This document shows, piece by piece, positions 1 through 8,357 of a stretch of 64,000 nt of DNA. Source of the DNA: Streptomyces nigra (GTDB lineage Bacteria; Actinomycetota; Actinomycetes; Streptomycetales; Streptomycetaceae); NCBI RefSeq assembly GCF_003074055.1, contig NZ_CP029043.1, positions 1,728,501 through 1,792,500 on the forward strand, in the 5' to 3' direction. A program made the position numbers and the translations under genes. Positions within the stretch are counted from its first letter, which is position 1. Each line of letters starts with the position of its first letter. The notes below the pieces were generated by a model. The model made no database searches, had not been told where the DNA came from, and was given only the letters and a program-made list of their open reading frames with translations.

Positions 1-470
1 GTGACGACGGCATCGCGTCCGTCGTCACCACCCACCAGCACGGCGACCACTGGCAGGCCCTCGCCGCCGTCGTGGAGGCCACCGGCGCGCGCACCTACGC
101 CGGACGCGAGGACGCCGACGGCATCCCGGTCCCGACCGACGTGCTCATGGACGACGGCGACGTCATCCGGGTGGGGCGCGTGGAGCTCACCGCGCGCCAT
201 CTGGTCGGGCACACACCGGGTTCGATCGCCCTCGTCTACGACGACCCGCACGGGCATCCGCATGTGTTCACCGGAGACTGCCTCTTCCCGGGCGGTGTGG
301 GCAACACCCGTAAGGATCCCGAGGCGTTCGCCCGCCTGATCCACGACGTCGAGACCAAGATCTTCGACGTGCTGCCCGACGAGACCTGGGTCTACCCCGG
401 GCACGGCGACGACACCACGCTGGGCGCCGAGCGCCCGCATCTGCCGGAGTGGCGCGCCCGCGGCTGGTGA
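1..470 (+). CDS. metallo-beta-lactamase-fold hydrolase, 5' end outside window
   Basis: Read from base 3, this is the C-terminal ~155 residues of an MBL-fold protein. The metal-binding signature THQHGDH lies at bases 30-50. It is followed by a GHTPGS segment (third-ligand region), the bridging aspartate in TGDCLFPGG and a C-terminal histidine in YPGHGDDT, so both metal sites of a binuclear Zn/Fe hydrolase are present. The GHTPGS-GDCLF-PGHG spacing is that of glyoxalase-II-like thioester or lactone hydrolases. The substrate cannot be read from sequence. The real start lies upstream of the window. Family assignment is firm; function beyond hydrolase is open. Confidence 0.88.
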   Translation, partial: DDGIASVVTTHQHGDHWQALAAVVEATGARTYAGREDADGIPVPTDVLMDDGDVIRVGRVELTARHLVGHTPGSIALVYDDPHGHPHVFTGDCLFPGGVGNTRKDPEAFARLIHDVETKIFDVLPDETWVYPGHGDDTTLGAERPHLPEWRARGW

Positions 471-679
471 GGCCGTTCCTGTACGGGGCGCGCCATAGAG
501 CCCGGCGTACGCGCCCCGTGTGAACGCCGCGCACGCGGTGGGGCCACGCGTGCGCTCCCGGCGTGCGACGGCGCGCGGTGCACTGGTGGTGCCCCGCGCA
601 GGATGACGGCTCCTGAGCGGTACGGGCCGCCGGTCTTCCCATCCCCGCCCTCGGCCGGCGGCCCCGGCGAGCCGCCCGG

Positions 680-1153
680 TCAGGTGTCCGCGCGGCCCGA
701 CCCGGCCAGCGCCGCGACCCGCTCCACCCCGAACGCGTAGCCCTGCACACCGCACCCCGCGATGACCCCGTCGGCCCGCAGGGAGACGTAGGAGTGGTGC
801 CGGAACGACTCGCGCCGGTGGATGTTGGAGATGTGGACCTCCAGCACGGGCAGCCCGTCGCAGGTGTTGAGGGCGTCCAGGATCGCCACGGAGGTGTGCG
901 AGTAGGCGCCCGGGTTGATCACGATGCCGCAGTGGCCGAGCCGTGCCTCGTGGATCCAGTCGACCAACTCGCCCTCGTGGTTGGACTGGCGGAAGTCGAC
1001 GGTGCCGCCGTGGGCGGCCGCCGTCCTGGCACACAGTGCCTCCACGTCCGCGAGGGTCTCGGAGCCGTAGATCTCCGGCTGCCGCTGCCCGAGCAGGTTC
1101 AGGTTGGGGCCGTTCAAGATCATGACGGGGGCGTCGGCGAGGGTGCGGGGCAC
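680..1153 (-). CDS. aroQ: type II 3-dehydroquinate dehydratase
   Basis: Converts 3-dehydroquinate to 3-dehydroshikimate in the shikimate pathway; type II enzymes are cytosolic dodecamers. The 157-residue product has the full family signature: NGPNLNLLG (residues 14-22), catalytic Arg24 and Tyr29 on the active-site lid, [18 protein letters not shown], and the histidine loop [18 protein letters not shown] longer frame begins at an ATG at 1195, but the GTG at 1153 is preceded by GGAGG four bases upstream and gives the usual ~150-residue length, so I chose it. It is divergent from the S66 peptidase gene with about 100 bp between. No other shikimate gene is adjacent. Recognition is secure. Confidence 0.95.
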   Translation of the reverse strand: MPRTLADAPVMILNGPNLNLLGQRQPEIYGSETLADVEALCARTAAAHGGTVDFRQSNHEGELVDWIHEARLGHCGIVINPGAYSHTSVAILDALNTCDGLPVLEVHISNIHRRESFRHHSYVSLRADGVIAGCGVQGYAFGVERVAALAGSGRADT

Positions 1154-1257
1154 GGTTCCTCCGGTCCGTTCGGGGTCGCGCGGTGCGGGAACCACCGCTG
1201 CTCGGACCCCGGTTTATCACGGTGCGGTCGGCTCTCCCGGCCGCCTACTCTCTGGGC

Positions 1258-2304
1258 ATGACCATGATCTCCTATCCGCCCAAGCCCTCCCCCGGTGACC
1301 GTGTCGCCGTCATCTCGCCCGGCGCCGGGCTGCCCGGGCTCTTCCCTCAGCCGTTCGAGCTGGGCCTGAAGCGGCTGCGTGAGGACTTCGGGCTCGAACC
1401 GGTCGAGTATCCGGCGACCCGAACGATGGGGTCGACGCCTCAGCAGCGGGCGGACGACATCCACGCCGCCTTCGTCGATCCGGACATCAAAGCGGTCATC
1501 GCGTCCATCGGCGGCGACGACCAGATCACCGTGCTGCCGTATCTGGACCGGGAGTTGATCCGGGCGAACCCGAAGCCGTTCTTCGGGATGAGCGACAACA
1601 CGAACCTGCTGATGTTCCTGCGCAACACCGGCATCGTCGCGTACCACGGGGGCAGCGTGATGGTCGAGCTCGGCCGCCCCGGCGCCATGAACCCACAGAC
1701 CGCCGACTCCCTGCGGGCCGCGCTCTTCACCTCCGGCGAGTACACCCTGAGCCCCGCCGAACGCTGGAACGACATCAACCGCGACTGGGCCGATCCCGCG
1801 ACCTTCGACTCGGAGGCGGAGCTGCGGCCCGCCGATCCCTGGAGCTGGGTCAACGCCGACCGCGTCGTGGAGGGCCGCACCTGGGGCGGCTGTCTGGAGA
1901 TCCTCGGCTGGCTGCTGATGGCGGACCGCGAGATCGCCCACGACCTCACCGAGTACGACGGCGGCGTCCTGCTGCTGGAGACGAGCGAGGAGATGCCCAG
2001 CGGCGAGGAGGTCTTCCGCACCCTGCGGAACATGGGCGAGCGCGGGCTGCTCCAGCGGTTCTCCGCGCTGCTCATGGGCCGGGCGAAGACATGGTCCTTC
2101 GAGCGCCCCACCTCCCCGGAGGAGGCCGCCGAGTACGCCGCCGAGCAGCGCGCGGCCGTCGAGCGCGCGATGAAGGCGTACGCCCCCGACACGATGATCG
2201 TCTTCGACGTCGACTTCGGCCACACCGATCCGCAGCTGGTGATCCCGTACGGCGGCGCGGTGCGCGTCGACGGTCCCGCCCGGCGCATCACGGTCACGTA
2301 CTGA
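1258..2304 (+). CDS. S66 family peptidase (LD-carboxypeptidase / MccF-like)
   Basis: A 348-residue cytoplasmic serine peptidase of family S66. This family holds LD-carboxypeptidases that trim murein tetrapeptides and MccF-type enzymes that cleave aminoacyl-nucleotide toxins such as microcin C7. The catalytic triad is visible: Ser112 in FFGMSDNTN, Glu214 in GGCLEILGW and His322 in FGHTDPQ. The length fits MccF-like members slightly better than LdcA. There is no signal peptide. The start is the ATG at 1258; a TACTCT hexamer lies 6 bases upstream with no ribosome-binding site, so a leaderless transcript is plausible. Which substrate class it serves is not decidable here. Confidence 0.88.
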   Translation: MTMISYPPKPSPGDRVAVISPGAGLPGLFPQPFELGLKRLREDFGLEPVEYPATRTMGSTPQQRADDIHAAFVDPDIKAVIASIGGDDQITVLPYLDRELIRANPKPFFGMSDNTNLLMFLRNTGIVAYHGGSVMVELGRPGAMNPQTADSLRAALFTSGEYTLSPAERWNDINRDWADPATFDSEAELRPADPWSWVNADRVVEGRTWGGCLEILGWLLMADREIAHDLTEYDGGVLLLETSEEMPSGEEVFRTLRNMGERGLLQRFSALLMGRAKTWSFERPTSPEEAAEYAAEQRAAVERAMKAYAPDTMIVFDVDFGHTDPQLVIPYGGAVRVDGPARRITVTY

Positions 2305-2365
2305 CCGACCCCCACGCGCCCGCACGCCCCCGTAACCAGCGATCACGCTGGGTAGTTGACCGGGC

Positions 2366-3676
2366 ATGCGCGATGTACGCACCGTAAGGGCGCCTTCCAT
2401 GCTGCGGCTCGCGGGCGCGTCGCTCGCCGGGACGGCCATCGAGTTCTACGACTTCTTCGTCTACGGCACCGCGGCGGCCCTGGTGCTGGGGCCGTTGTTC
2501 TTTCCCACGTTCTCGCCGGTGGCGGGGACGCTGGCCGCCTTCGCCACGTTCGGCGTGGGCTTCGTGGCGCGGCCGCTGGGGTCGGTGCTGTTCGGGCACA
2601 TCGGGGACCGGCGCGGCCGGCGGCCGGTCCTCGTCGCCTCGCTGCTGCTGACCGGCGCCTCCACGGTCGCGGTCGGCTGTGTCCCGACGTACGGGTCGAT
2701 CGGCGTGGCCGCGCCCCTGCTTCTGCTCGTGCTGCGCTTTCTGCAGGGGCTGGGGCTCGGCGGCGAGTGGGGCGGGGCCGTCCTGCTGACCGTGGAGCAC
2801 GCGCCGGCCCATCGGCGGGCGCTGTGGTCGAGTTTCCCGCAGGTCGGTCCGGCGCTGGGCTTCCTGCTGGCCAACGGCGTGGTGCTGGGCCTGTCGGCCG
2901 GGCTGTCCGAGGAGCAGTTCGCGGCGTGGGGCTGGCGGGTGCCGTTCTGGGCCGCCGGGGTGCTCGCGGTGGCGGGGCTGTGGCTGCGGTCGTCGCTCGC
3001 GGAGAGTCCGCGGTTCCTGGAGATCGACGACCACGCGCGGGTGCCGCTCGTCGAGGTGGTGCGCGACCACTGGCGGCTTCTGCTGTTGACGGCCGGGGCG
3101 CTGTCGGTCGGGTACGCGATCTTCTACGCGGTCTCGACCTGGTCGCTCGCCTACGGCACGGAACGGCTCGGGGTGAGCCGTACCGTCATGCTGACGTGTG
3201 TGATGGGCGCGGTGGTGGTCAAGGGCGCGCTCACCCCGGTGATGGCGCTGCTCGGCGACCGGTACGGGCGGCGGCCGCTGTGCCTGACGGGATGCGCCGC
3301 GGCCGCGCTGTGGATGCTGCCGATGGTCGCGCTGCTCGCGACGGGCCGGCCCCTGCCGATGTTCCTGGGCCTGACCGGCGCGCTGATCGCGTTCATCACC
3401 ATGTTCGCGGTGATCGCCGCGTATCTGCCGGAGCTGTACGAGCCCCGGGTGCGCTGCACGGGTGCGGCGGTCGGCTACAACCTCGGCGGGGTCCTCGGCG
3501 GCGCGCTCACCCCGATCGTGGCGACCGCGCTCGCCGGGCAGGGCGGGAGGGTGCCCTGGGGTGTGGGCGTGTATCTGACGGGGATCGCGCTGCTCAGCCT
3601 GGGCTGCTTCTTGCTGCTCCCGGAGACCCGCCCGGTGGCGGCGGTGACGCCGGCGGCCGAGCCCGCCACCGGATGA
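2366..3676 (+). CDS. MFS transporter, metabolite:H+ symporter (MHS) family
   Basis: A 436-residue integral membrane protein with about 12 hydrophobic helices. It is an MHS-family symporter (relatives KgtP, ProP, ShiA, CitH), which import organic acids or osmolytes with protons. Family marks include GTAIEFYDFFVYGTAAA in helix 1, the loop 2-3 signature GHIGDRRGRRPVL, FLQGLGLGGEWGGAVLL in helix 4, and a second DRYGRRPL motif between helices 8 and 9. The start is the ATG at 2366. It stands alone: the peptidase gene upstream ends 61 bp before it and a convergent antiporter gene follows. The substrate is unknown. Confidence 0.9.
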   Translation: MRDVRTVRAPSMLRLAGASLAGTAIEFYDFFVYGTAAALVLGPLFFPTFSPVAGTLAAFATFGVGFVARPLGSVLFGHIGDRRGRRPVLVASLLLTGASTVAVGCVPTYGSIGVAAPLLLLVLRFLQGLGLGGEWGGAVLLTVEHAPAHRRALWSSFPQVGPALGFLLANGVVLGLSAGLSEEQFAAWGWRVPFWAAGVLAVAGLWLRSSLAESPRFLEIDDHARVPLVEVVRDHWRLLLLTAGALSVGYAIFYAVSTWSLAYGTERLGVSRTVMLTCVMGAVVVKGALTPVMALLGDRYGRRPLCLTGCAAAALWMLPMVALLATGRPLPMFLGLTGALIAFITMFAVIAAYLPELYEPRVRCTGAAVGYNLGGVLGGALTPIVATALAGQGGRVPWGVGVYLTGIALLSLGCFLLLPETRPVAAVTPAAEPATG

Positions 3677-3682
3677 CCGGAC

Positions 3683-3717
3683 CCCGTGATGCCGTGCCGC
3701 CGGCGCGGGCTCACGGG
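3683..3717. terminator. possible bidirectional hairpin between MHS transporter and chaA-like gene
   Basis: Perfect 7-bp arms CCCGTGA (3683-3689) and TCACGGG (3711-3717) enclose a 21-base GC-rich loop in the 34-bp gap between two convergent genes. The right arm overlaps the stop codon of the antiporter. There is no T-run, which is common in Streptomyces. Weak evidence. Confidence 0.35.
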
Positions 3718-4811
3718 TTGATCGCGAGCTCCAGATACGCAGCGAACAGCACGAGGTGGACACCGCCCTGGAGCGGTGTCGCCCGCCCGGGGACGACCGT
3801 CAGCGAACTCACCACCACCGTCAGGGCCAGCAGCACCATATGGGTGGGGCCGAGTCCCAGGACGAGCGGGCCGGACAGCCAGAGGGAGGCCAGCGCCACC
3901 GCGGGGATGGTGAGGCCGATGCTGGCCATCGCCGAGCCGAGCGCCAGGTTCAGGCTGGTCTGTACGCGGTCCCGGCGGGCGGCGCGCAGGGCGGCGATCG
4001 TCTCGGGGAGCAGCACCAGCAGGGCGATGATCACACCGACGACGGCGTGGTGCAGTCCGGCCGCCTGCACGCCGGACTCGATGGTGGGTGACACTCCCTT
4101 GGCCAGGCCGACCACACCGACCAGGGCGAGGCCGAGCAGGCCGAGGCTCATGAGCGCGGCGCGCTTCGAGGGCGCGTCGGCGTGCGCGTCGGAGGTGATG
4201 ACCTCGCCCTTGCGGCTGACCGGCAGGAAGTAGTCGCGGTGCCGCACGGTCTGGGTCGTCACGAACAGGCCGTAGAGGATCAGCGAGGAGACCGCGGCGA
4301 ACGACAGCTGCACCGTGGAGAACTCGGCCCCGGGCTTGCTCGTGGTGAAGGTGGGCAGCACCAGGCTGAGGGTGGCGAGTGTGGCGACGGTCGCCAGGGC
4401 GGCGCCGGTGCCCTCGGGGTTGAAGACCGCCGTACGGTGCCGCAGGGAGGCGACCAGGAGGCACAGGCCGACGATGCCGTTGCAGGTGATCATCACGGCC
4501 GCGAAGACGGTGTCCCGGGCCAGGGTGGCGCTCTTGTCGCCGCCGTCGAGCATCAGGGTCACGATGAGGGCGACCTCGATGATCGTGACGGCGACGGCGA
4601 GGACGAGGGAGCCGAAGGGTTCACCCACCCGGTGGGCGACCACCTCGGCGTGGTGGACGGCGGCGAGGACGGCTCCGGCGAGGACCAGCGTGACCACCGC
4701 GACGACCGCGCCGGGCAGGTCCCGGCCCCAGGTGAGGACCAGCAGCACGGCCGCGAGGACCGGCACGGCGGTCGTCCACCGGGCAGCGAGCGGTCTCAGC
4801 CGATCGATCAT
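3711..4811 (-). CDS. chaA: ChaA-like calcium/sodium:proton antiporter
   Basis: A 366-residue CaCA-superfamily antiporter that probably exports Ca2+ or Na+ in exchange for protons. Two inverted family repeats are visible: GEPFGSLVLAVAVTIIEVALI around residues 60-80 and LLPETIAALRAARR...TSLNLALGSAMASIGLT around residues 265-305, each with its conserved acidic residue. About 11 hydrophobic segments are present with a short charged loop in the middle (RHRDYFLPVSRKGE). The start is the ATG at 4811. It lies downstream of terC on the same strand but is separated by about 250 bp with two strong hairpins, so it is probably a separate transcript. Confidence 0.88.
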   Translation of the reverse strand: MIDRLRPLAARWTTAVPVLAAVLLVLTWGRDLPGAVVAVVTLVLAGAVLAAVHHAEVVAHRVGEPFGSLVLAVAVTIIEVALIVTLMLDGGDKSATLARDTVFAAVMITCNGIVGLCLLVASLRHRTAVFNPEGTGAALATVATLATLSLVLPTFTTSKPGAEFSTVQLSFAAVSSLILYGLFVTTQTVRHRDYFLPVSRKGEVITSDAHADAPSKRAALMSLGLLGLALVGVVGLAKGVSPTIESGVQAAGLHHAVVGVIIALLVLLPETIAALRAARRDRVQTSLNLALGSAMASIGLTIPAVALASLWLSGPLVLGLGPTHMVLLALTVVVSSLTVVPGRATPLQGGVHLVLFAAYLELAINP

Positions 4812-4960
4812 GGAGCGATCGTCGCAAAGGCTCTTCGGGTTCGCATCGTCTGCGGAGTGCTCGGGCGGTGCCGCGGCACCCTCGTCGGCCGGGGGGCTCG
4901 TGTGTCGGGTGTCGTGGTGCGGGATCGGTCATCTCCTGTAGGTCGCGGTCCTGGTCGGAG

Positions 4961-4983
4961 CCGACCGCCCGGCGGGCGGTCGG
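4961..4983 (-). terminator. hairpin between terC and chaA
   Basis: Perfect 10-bp inverted repeat CCGACCGCCC / GGGCGGTCGG with a 3-base loop, on the 3' side of terC. It is the second of two tandem hairpins after that gene and is probably a back-up terminator. Confidence 0.55.
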
Positions 4984-4992
4984 CCATGCACG

Positions 4993-5029
4993 GGGAGTGG
5001 TGCCCGGCGGTGAGCCGGACACCACTCCC
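4993..5029 (-). terminator. terminator of terC
   Basis: Perfect 10-bp arms GGGAGTGGTG (4993-5002) and CACCACTCCC (5020-5029). The loop itself can pair through two CCGG blocks. It starts 35 bp beyond the terC stop. With the next hairpin it makes a tandem terminator; no T-run follows. Confidence 0.65.
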
Positions 5030-5063
5030 GCTGTCGTCCTCGACGTGCTGCCGCGGTGGGCGC

Positions 5064-6065
5064 TCAGACGTCGACGCTGTCCTTGGGAGTGCCCTCGCTG
5101 TCCTGGCGCACCGCCTCGGCCTCCGCCTGCTTCTTCGAGGCCCTGAGGCTGGTGAGGGTGGTGACGATCAGGACGGAGCAGATCACGCCGAGCGAGACCG
5201 GGATGCTGATCTCGGGGACGTGGACCCCCGACTCGTGCAGGGCGTGCAGCACCAGCTTCACGCCGATGAAGCCGAGGATGATCGACAGGCCGTAGCTCAG
5301 GTGGACCAGCTTGCGCAGCAGGCCGCCGATGAGGAAGTACAGCTGCCGCAGACCCATCAGCGCGAAGGCGTTCGCGGTGAAGACGATGTACGGGTCCTGC
5401 GTCAGGCCGAAGATCGCCGGGATGGAGTCCAGGGCGAAGAGCACGTCCGTCGTGCCGATCGCGAGCATCACGACCAGCATCGGGGTCATGACCCGCTTGC
5501 CGTTCTCCCGGATCCACAGCTTGGTGCCGTGGTAGCGGTCGGCGACACCGAACCTGCGCTCGGCGGCCTTGAGCAGCTTGTTCTCCTCGAACTCCTCGTC
5601 CTCCTGGCCGGATCGGGCCTCCTGGATGAGCTTCCAGGCCGTCCAGATGAGGAAGGCGCCGAAGAGGTAGAACACCCACGAGAAGCTGGCGAGGATGGCG
5701 GCGCCCGCGGCGATGAAGATGGCCCGCAGCACCAGGGCTATGAGGACGCCGACCAGCAGGACGCGCTGCTGGTACTGCGACGGCACCGCGAACTTCGCCA
5801 TGATCAGGACGAAGACGAAGAGGTTGTCGACGCTCAGCGATTTCTCGGTGATGAAGCCGGCGAAGAACTCGCCGCCCGCCTGCCCCCCGCCGAAGATCAG
5901 CAGGCCGAGGCCGAACAGGCCGGCCAGTGCGATCCAGACGACGGTCCAGATTCCGGCTTCCTTGATCGACACGTCATGCGGCTTGCGGCCGATGAAGAAG
6001 TCGACGGCGATGAGGGCGGCGAGGCCCACGATGGTCAGGACCCACAGGGTCGTTGAAACTTCCAC
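5064..6065 (-). CDS. terC: TerC family integral membrane protein
   Basis: A 333-residue multi-pass protein of the TerC/Alx family, now linked to manganese export and metallation of exported proteins as well as tellurite resistance. Family marks are VDFFIGRK in the first helix, the acidic motif ITEKSLSVDNLFVF, and TTDVLFALDSIPAIFGLTQD with FTANAFALMGLRQLYF. A charged cytoplasmic loop (GQEDEEFEENKLL) splits the two halves. I chose the GTG at 6065 because GGAGG lies four bases upstream; a longer frame to 6227 would run through the riboswitch. Transcription probably begins near 6210 and is controlled by the Mn2+-type riboswitch in the leader. Two TerD genes lie upstream on the same strand but are transcribed separately. 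Confidence 0.93.
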   Translation of the reverse strand: MEVSTTLWVLTIVGLAALIAVDFFIGRKPHDVSIKEAGIWTVVWIALAGLFGLGLLIFGGGQAGGEFFAGFITEKSLSVDNLFVFVLIMAKFAVPSQYQQRVLLVGVLIALVLRAIFIAAGAAILASFSWVFYLFGAFLIWTAWKLIQEARSGQEDEEFEENKLLKAAERRFGVADRYHGTKLWIRENGKRVMTPMLVVMLAIGTTDVLFALDSIPAIFGLTQDPYIVFTANAFALMGLRQLYFLIGGLLRKLVHLSYGLSIILGFIGVKLVLHALHESGVHVPEISIPVSLGVICSVLIVTTLTSLRASKKQAEAEAVRQDSEGTPKDSVDV

Positions 6066-6110
6066 TGCGCCTCCGGCAGTCGTAACGGCAGATGTCAGCG
6101 TCGTCGCGCG

Positions 6111-6210
6111 CCGGAGGTCTCTTCCACCCACGATGGGCCGACGCCCCGGGATCTGGCCTGATCCGTATTGACGGGTACGCCGCAGCAGACAGGGAGTACT
6201 CCCCTCCGTG
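6111..6210 (-). ncRNA. yybP-ykoY (manganese) riboswitch in the terC leader
   Basis: The ~100-nt leader carries the yybP-ykoY hallmarks in order on the minus strand: the 5' P1 arm CGGAGG (6203-6208) running into GGGGAGTA, an internal CCGTCAATACGG element, and the 3' element GAAGAGACCTCCGG whose CCTCCG (6112-6117) pairs with the 5' arm. This class binds Mn2+ and usually controls TerC/Alx, MntP or P-type ATPase genes, so the genomic context agrees. It ends about 45 nt before the terC start. Whether it acts on translation or transcription cannot be told from sequence. Confidence 0.85.
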
Positions 6211-6216
6211 GGATCA

Positions 6217-6245
6217 ACAGTAACCAATCACCAAGGAAAGGTAAA
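6217..6245 (-). promoter_or_regulatory. probable terC promoter
   Basis: TTTACC (6240-6245), a 17-base spacer and TACTGT (6217-6222). The predicted start is near 6210, exactly where the riboswitch begins. Confidence 0.55.
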
Positions 6246-6248
6246 GCG

Positions 6249-6269
6249 CTTGGCAAAAGAAATGCCAAG
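6249..6269. repeat. inverted repeat between terD-like gene and terC promoter
   Basis: Perfect 7-bp arms CTTGGCA / TGCCAAG around an A-rich 7-base loop. It lies 20 bp past the stop of the long TerD gene and just upstream of the terC -35 element, so it may be a terminator of the former or an operator of the latter. Confidence 0.4.
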
Positions 6270-6288
6270 TGGGCAGGTCAGGGACCTT

Positions 6289-8304
6289 TTACCAATGCTT
6301 GGCGCGGGCGGTGGCAACCTGGGTGAGCACCTGCTGGAGCACCTGGCTGCCGGGCGGTACCAGCGGGGGCACGTGGGTCCAGGCGTGCCCGACCCACGGG
6401 TCGGCCAGGTGGTCGTCCGGCACCGGGGTCAGCCGCAGCAGCGCCCGCCACAGAGGGTCGAGCAGCGGGCCGTAACCCGCGGCGTCCTCACGGTCGGCGA
6501 CCATCATCAGGTGGACACCGACCGCCGGGCCCTCGTCCGCGAGATAGCGCAGCTGGGTCACGGCCCGGTCGTCGAAGCCGTGCGGGAAGTCGTTGACGAT
6601 CAGCAGTTGCTGAGAGGTGTCGAAGCCGGGCGGGAGGGCGTCGGGCGCTCCGCCGCGCAGCGCCATCTGCACCAGGTCGACGCGCTCGGTCAGGCGGGCC
6701 AGGACGTCCGCGACACCGGCCGCGCCCGCCGCGGGCGGACCCGCGAGCACGCCCGTCTGCACGAGCGGAGCGAGGGCCTGCGCACCCGAACCGGCGGGGT
6801 CGATCACATGCACGGTGAACTCGCCGGCCGGATAGACGGCCAGGAGGCGTGCCGCGTGCGCCACGGCCGTGTCCATCGCGAGGCGACGCAGGTCGTGGGC
6901 GTCGGTGAAGGAGCCGTCGAGCGAGGCGGCGCGGCCGCTGTCGATCCACAGGCCGCGCTCCAGCGGGAGCCTGATCAGCATGGGGATGCGCAGGTCGGCG
7001 CTCTCGGGCAGATGGAGGTCGCCCAGGCGGACGGCCATGGGGATCTCCATCGGGACGCGATAGGCGTGCCAGGCCGGGTTGTCCCAGCGGGCGAACGCGG
7101 GCGGCAGCGCGGGCTCGACGACCTCGGACTCGGCGGTGAGCTGGGCCATGTCGCGGTCGAGGGCCGCACGGGCCTGGTTGACCAGCTCGGTGTGCCGGGC
7201 CTGCGCGGCCTCGCGGGCCGCGTCGCCCTGCCCGCCGATCCTGCTGCGCGGGTCCGACAGGACCTGGTCGAGTTCCTTCTCCATGCGCGACTCGGCGAAG
7301 TCGACCGCGCTGCGGTAGGCCGCGGTGGTGCGGGCCAGGTCCTCGAACATGCCCCAGACCTGGTTGTAGAGCCGCTCCTCCATGGACCAGCCGGTGGCAT
7401 CGCCGGCGACGGGCTGCGGCGGCCTGCCGGGCTCGGCCGGGGGCGCGGTGGGCGGCGGAGGCGGCGGGGCGGAGGTCTGCCGGCGCGGGTGGCTGTAGTC
7501 GATGCCGCCGCCGGAGGTGGGCGCGGACTGCTGGGCGCCGTCACCGGCGCCGCTTCCGCCCTGGTACGGGGGCTGCGGCGCGGGCTGACCGGACGCGCCC
7601 GGCGGCTGTGTGCCGTACGGCGACGTCGGCTGTTGCGGCACGGAGTTGGGCGCGCTCGCGGGGCCGCTCTGGTCCGGGCCGAGGGCGGGGGCGGCGGGCT
7701 GCCGGGAGCGGTCGCCGTCCGGGCGGGAGGGGGGCGCCGGAACCGAGCGGGCGACTCCCTGGGCGACGGCTTCGTGGATGCCGCCGGCGAGTTGACCGGC
7801 CTGGGCGAGGCCCTGGTCGGTGAAGAGGTCGGCGAGGCCGCCCGCGTAGCCCTGGCCGATGGCCCGGACCTTCCAGGCGTCCTGGCGGCGGTAGAGCTCC
7901 AGGGCGACGACGGCGGATTCGGAGTCCAGGCCGGCCACGGTGTAGCTGACGAGCTCGGTGCCGTCGAGGCCCGTGACGGCGACGAACGGGGCGGGGACGG
8001 CGCCGAAGCGGGTCGGGCCGCCGACGCCGGTCGGCAGGGCGAGCAGCACACTGATCCGGTGCACGGCCTCCGGCATGGCGTCCAGGTCGACCGCGAGACG
8101 GTGGTCGGCGGCCGCCTGCCGGGAGACCTCGAGGCCGGGCAGGGTGGGGGTGCCGGGATGCGCCACCCACTCCACGCCGTGGATCCTGCCCTGCTCGTCG
8201 CCGAGCGTGGCGGCCGCCACCATCGGCGTGCCGGCCGAGACCCTGATCTCCAGACGGGACTGGGAGAGCGGGTGGTTCTGCCCCCGCACCAGCTCGGCCG
8301 TCAT
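6289..8304 (-). CDS. TerD-domain protein fused to a degenerate FtsK-like domain
   Basis: A 671-residue protein in three parts. Residues ~1-180 are a TerD (stress, Ca2+-binding) fold with GLDSESAVVALELYRR. Residues ~190-300 are a Pro/Gln/Gly-rich linker. Residues ~310-671 hold a helical segment followed by a FtsK/EccC-like core. In the core the Walker B-like strand is present (QQLLIVNDFPHGFDDR ... GVHLMMVADR), but the usual GxxGxGKS of Walker A is absent (the region reads LPLERGLWIDSGRAAS), so ATP hydrolysis is unlikely. It starts at the ATG at 8304, 53 bp after a small terD on the same strand, and is probably co-transcribed with it. Exact role unknown; likely membrane-stress or metal-stress signalling. 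Confidence 0.82.
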   Translation of the reverse strand: MTAELVRGQNHPLSQSRLEIRVSAGTPMVAAATLGDEQGRIHGVEWVAHPGTPTLPGLEVSRQAAADHRLAVDLDAMPEAVHRISVLLALPTGVGGPTRFGAVPAPFVAVTGLDGTELVSYTVAGLDSESAVVALELYRRQDAWKVRAIGQGYAGGLADLFTDQGLAQAGQLAGGIHEAVAQGVARSVPAPPSRPDGDRSRQPAAPALGPDQSGPASAPNSVPQQPTSPYGTQPPGASGQPAPQPPYQGGSGAGDGAQQSAPTSGGGIDYSHPRRQTSAPPPPPPTAPPAEPGRPPQPVAGDATGWSMEERLYNQVWGMFEDLARTTAAYRSAVDFAESRMEKELDQVLSDPRSRIGGQGDAAREAAQARHTELVNQARAALDRDMAQLTAESEVVEPALPPAFARWDNPAWHAYRVPMEIPMAVRLGDLHLPESADLRIPMLIRLPLERGLWIDSGRAASLDGSFTDAHDLRRLAMDTAVAHAARLLAVYPAGEFTVHVIDPAGSGAQALAPLVQTGVLAGPPAAGAAGVADVLARLTERVDLVQMALRGGAPDALPPGFDTSQQLLIVNDFPHGFDDRAVTQLRYLADEGPAVGVHLMMVADREDAAGYGPLLDPLWRALLRLTPVPDDHLADPWVGHAWTHVPPLVPPGSQVLQQVLTQVATARAKHW

Positions 8305-8357
8305 GCCTTCGTCCCCCTGTGTCGTCTGTCGTGTCGGGTGCCGCTCGCCGCGCGGAC

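Noticed and set aside
470..680. A small gene between the hydrolase and aroQ
   Set aside because: Frames here have no ribosome-binding site and atypical codon use; nothing supportable.
2356..4233. Long overlapping frames with Arg/Ala/Gly-rich translations throughout the window (this is one of the largest)
   Set aside because: They are shadows of real genes in other phases, typical of high-GC DNA, with no domain signatures or ribosome-binding sites.
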